From CBDIDH01 sp965277595 (GTDB lineage Bacteria; Planctomycetota; Planctomycetia; Isosphaerales; Isosphaeraceae), in NCBI GenBank assembly GCA_965277595.1, contig CBDIDH010000001.1, positions 1,860,001 to 1,924,000 of the forward strand: 64,000 bases of DNA, read 5' to 3'. The position numbers and the translations under genes are program-made. Position 1 is the stretch's first letter. The number at the start of each line of letters is the position of its first letter. Positions 63,201 through 64,000 of this stretch are shown here, piece after piece. The notes beneath the pieces are model-generated. The model had not been told where the DNA came from. It worked only from the letters and a program-made list of their open reading frames with translations, and searched no databases.

Positions 63201-64000
63201 TCATTCCACGGTCACGCTCTTGGCCAGGTTCCGCGGCTTGTCGATGTCGCAGCCGCGGAGCAAGGCGACGTGATAGGAGAGAAGTTGGAGCGGCACGACC
63301 GCGAGCAAGGGCTGGACGATCTCGGGCACGTCGGGAATCGGCAAGAAGACATCGGCGAGTGATTTCAGGGACTCATCCCCGTCGGTGCCGACGGCGATGA
63401 TCCGGCCGTGTCGGGCCTTGACCTCCTCGACGTTGCTTAATGTCTTGGCGTGCAAGGAGCCGCGCGGGGCGACGATCACCGTCGGGGTCTCGGGATCAAC
63501 CAGGGCGATTGGCCCGTGCTTCATCTCGGCCGTCGGATACCCTTCGGCGTGGATGTAGCTGATTTCCTTGAGCTTGAGCGCTCCTTCGAGAGCGACGGGG
63601 AAGTGAAGGTCGCGGCCGAGGTAAAGAGCGCTTCTTGCCGTTTCGAACGATCGGGCGGCCTCGGCGATCAAGGGTTCGGTCGCCAGGATCTGGCCGATCG
63701 CCTGGGGAATCGATTCGATCGCATCGACGATGGCCAGGCCATCGCTGAAGGAAAGGTGGCGAAGGCGGCCGAGATACAGAGCCAGAAGGGTCATCACCGT
63801 GACCTGCGCCAGGAAGGCTTTCGTGCTGGCGACGCCGACTTCGGGTCCGGCGTGAAGGTAGATTCCGCCATCGGCCTCGCGGGCAATCGTGCTGCCGACG
63901 GTGTTGACGATCGCCAGGGTCGGGTGCCCGTGCCGTTTTGACTCGCGGAGCGCACCCAGCGTATCGGCCGTCTCGCCCGACTGGCTGAGGACGAAAACAA
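63201..64000 (-). CDS. glmS: Glutamine--fructose-6-phosphate aminotransferase, SIS domains (5' truncated by window edge)
   Basis: Only the isomerase half is present. VFVLSQSGETADTLGALRESKRHGH at the right edge, STIAREADGGIYLHAGPEVGVASTKAF and ISYIHAEGYPTAEMKHGPIALVD are SIS-domain motifs of GlmS, and the end DKPRNLAKSVTVE is the canonical C-terminus. GlmS forms glucosamine-6-phosphate for peptidoglycan and lipid A. The N-terminal glutaminase lies beyond the window. A short convergent gap of 26 bp separates it from the Gfo/Idh gene. Confidence 0.95.
   Translation of the reverse strand, partial: VFVLSQSGETADTLGALRESKRHGHPTLAIVNTVGSTIAREADGGIYLHAGPEVGVASTKAFLAQVTVMTLLALYLGRLRHLSFSDGLAIVDAIESIPQAIGQILATEPLIAEAARSFETARSALYLGRDLHFPVALEGALKLKEISYIHAEGYPTAEMKHGPIALVDPETPTVIVAPRGSLHAKTLSNVEEVKARHGRIIAVGTDGDESLKSLADVFLPIPDVPEIVQPLLAVVPLQLLSYHVALLRGCDIDKPRNLAKSVTVE

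Overview
The window is about 64 kb of GC-rich, densely coding bacterial chromosome. It looks like a planctomycete, probably of the Isosphaeraceae. The clues are a minus-strand prkA / yeaH (DUF444) / spoVR cluster, LolA-like and LTXXQ-type secreted proteins, an N-terminal 'LEDRTLL' surface-protein motif at 12.9 kb, several Uma2 (DUF820) genes, Gly/Pro-rich secreted proteins, a TonB-like protein with a squalene-cyclase-type domain, and a remnant of the 'RALL..GW' short-membrane-helix family at 57.3 kb. Family placement is inference. No rRNA, tRNA, CRISPR array, transposase or prophage gene was recognised. Both ends cut a gene: uvrD/pcrA lacks its start on the left, and glmS lacks its N-terminal part on the right.

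0-12 kb is mostly plus-strand housekeeping: UvrD-type helicase, pdxJ, dapA, an ArsR-type regulator, an OmpH/Skp-like chaperone, lpxC, lpxA with an overlapping Gfo/Idh dehydrogenase, inorganic pyrophosphatase, an RmlD-like reductase and a secreted amidase. The OmpH-LpxC-LpxA run shows that the organism makes a lipid A outer membrane. The dehydrogenase overlapping lpxA suggests a 3-amino sugar (amide-linked) lipid A.

12-22.6 kb mixes a surface protein, a cytochrome P450, glutamine-dependent NAD synthetase, an old-yellow-enzyme homologue, an esterase, a MOSC protein, a secreted LTXXQ protein and a double-ACT regulator.

22.8-30.7 kb is a minus-strand cluster reading prkA, uma2, uma2, yeaH, uma2, spoVR and a small unknown gene. 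The conserved PrkA/YeaH/SpoVR triad is interrupted by three Uma2 genes, and the unknown gene overlaps the spoVR stop.

31.2-39.6 kb, also minus strand, encodes a 1052-residue TPR protein, an ExbB/TolQ-type channel, a TonB-like protein carrying an alpha-toroid domain, and a polytopic membrane protein. No ExbD is present. This may be an unusual energised envelope machine.

39.6-49.8 kb holds long non-coding stretches around a Pro/Ala repeat protein and an RRM protein, then an NYN-LOTUS protein, two tandem anchored coiled-coil/TPR paralogues, a GH29 fucosidase, an SMP-30 lactonase-like protein, a TPR protein and rpsT. 49.8-64 kb holds an HhH-GPD glycosylase with altered active-site residues, cytidine deaminase, a LolA-like protein, two related secreted proteins, a two-domain polyphosphate:AMP phosphotransferase, a TolC-type protein, an XPB-like-domain protein without helicase motifs, a Tat-exported Gfo/Idh protein and glmS.

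At least five intergenic hairpins (15.1, 22.7, 32.7, 35.5 and 59.4 kb) share GGTCATTGGTC-like heptads or a common CAGGGCTGTTTC-like arm. They look like one family of dispersed palindromic repeats.
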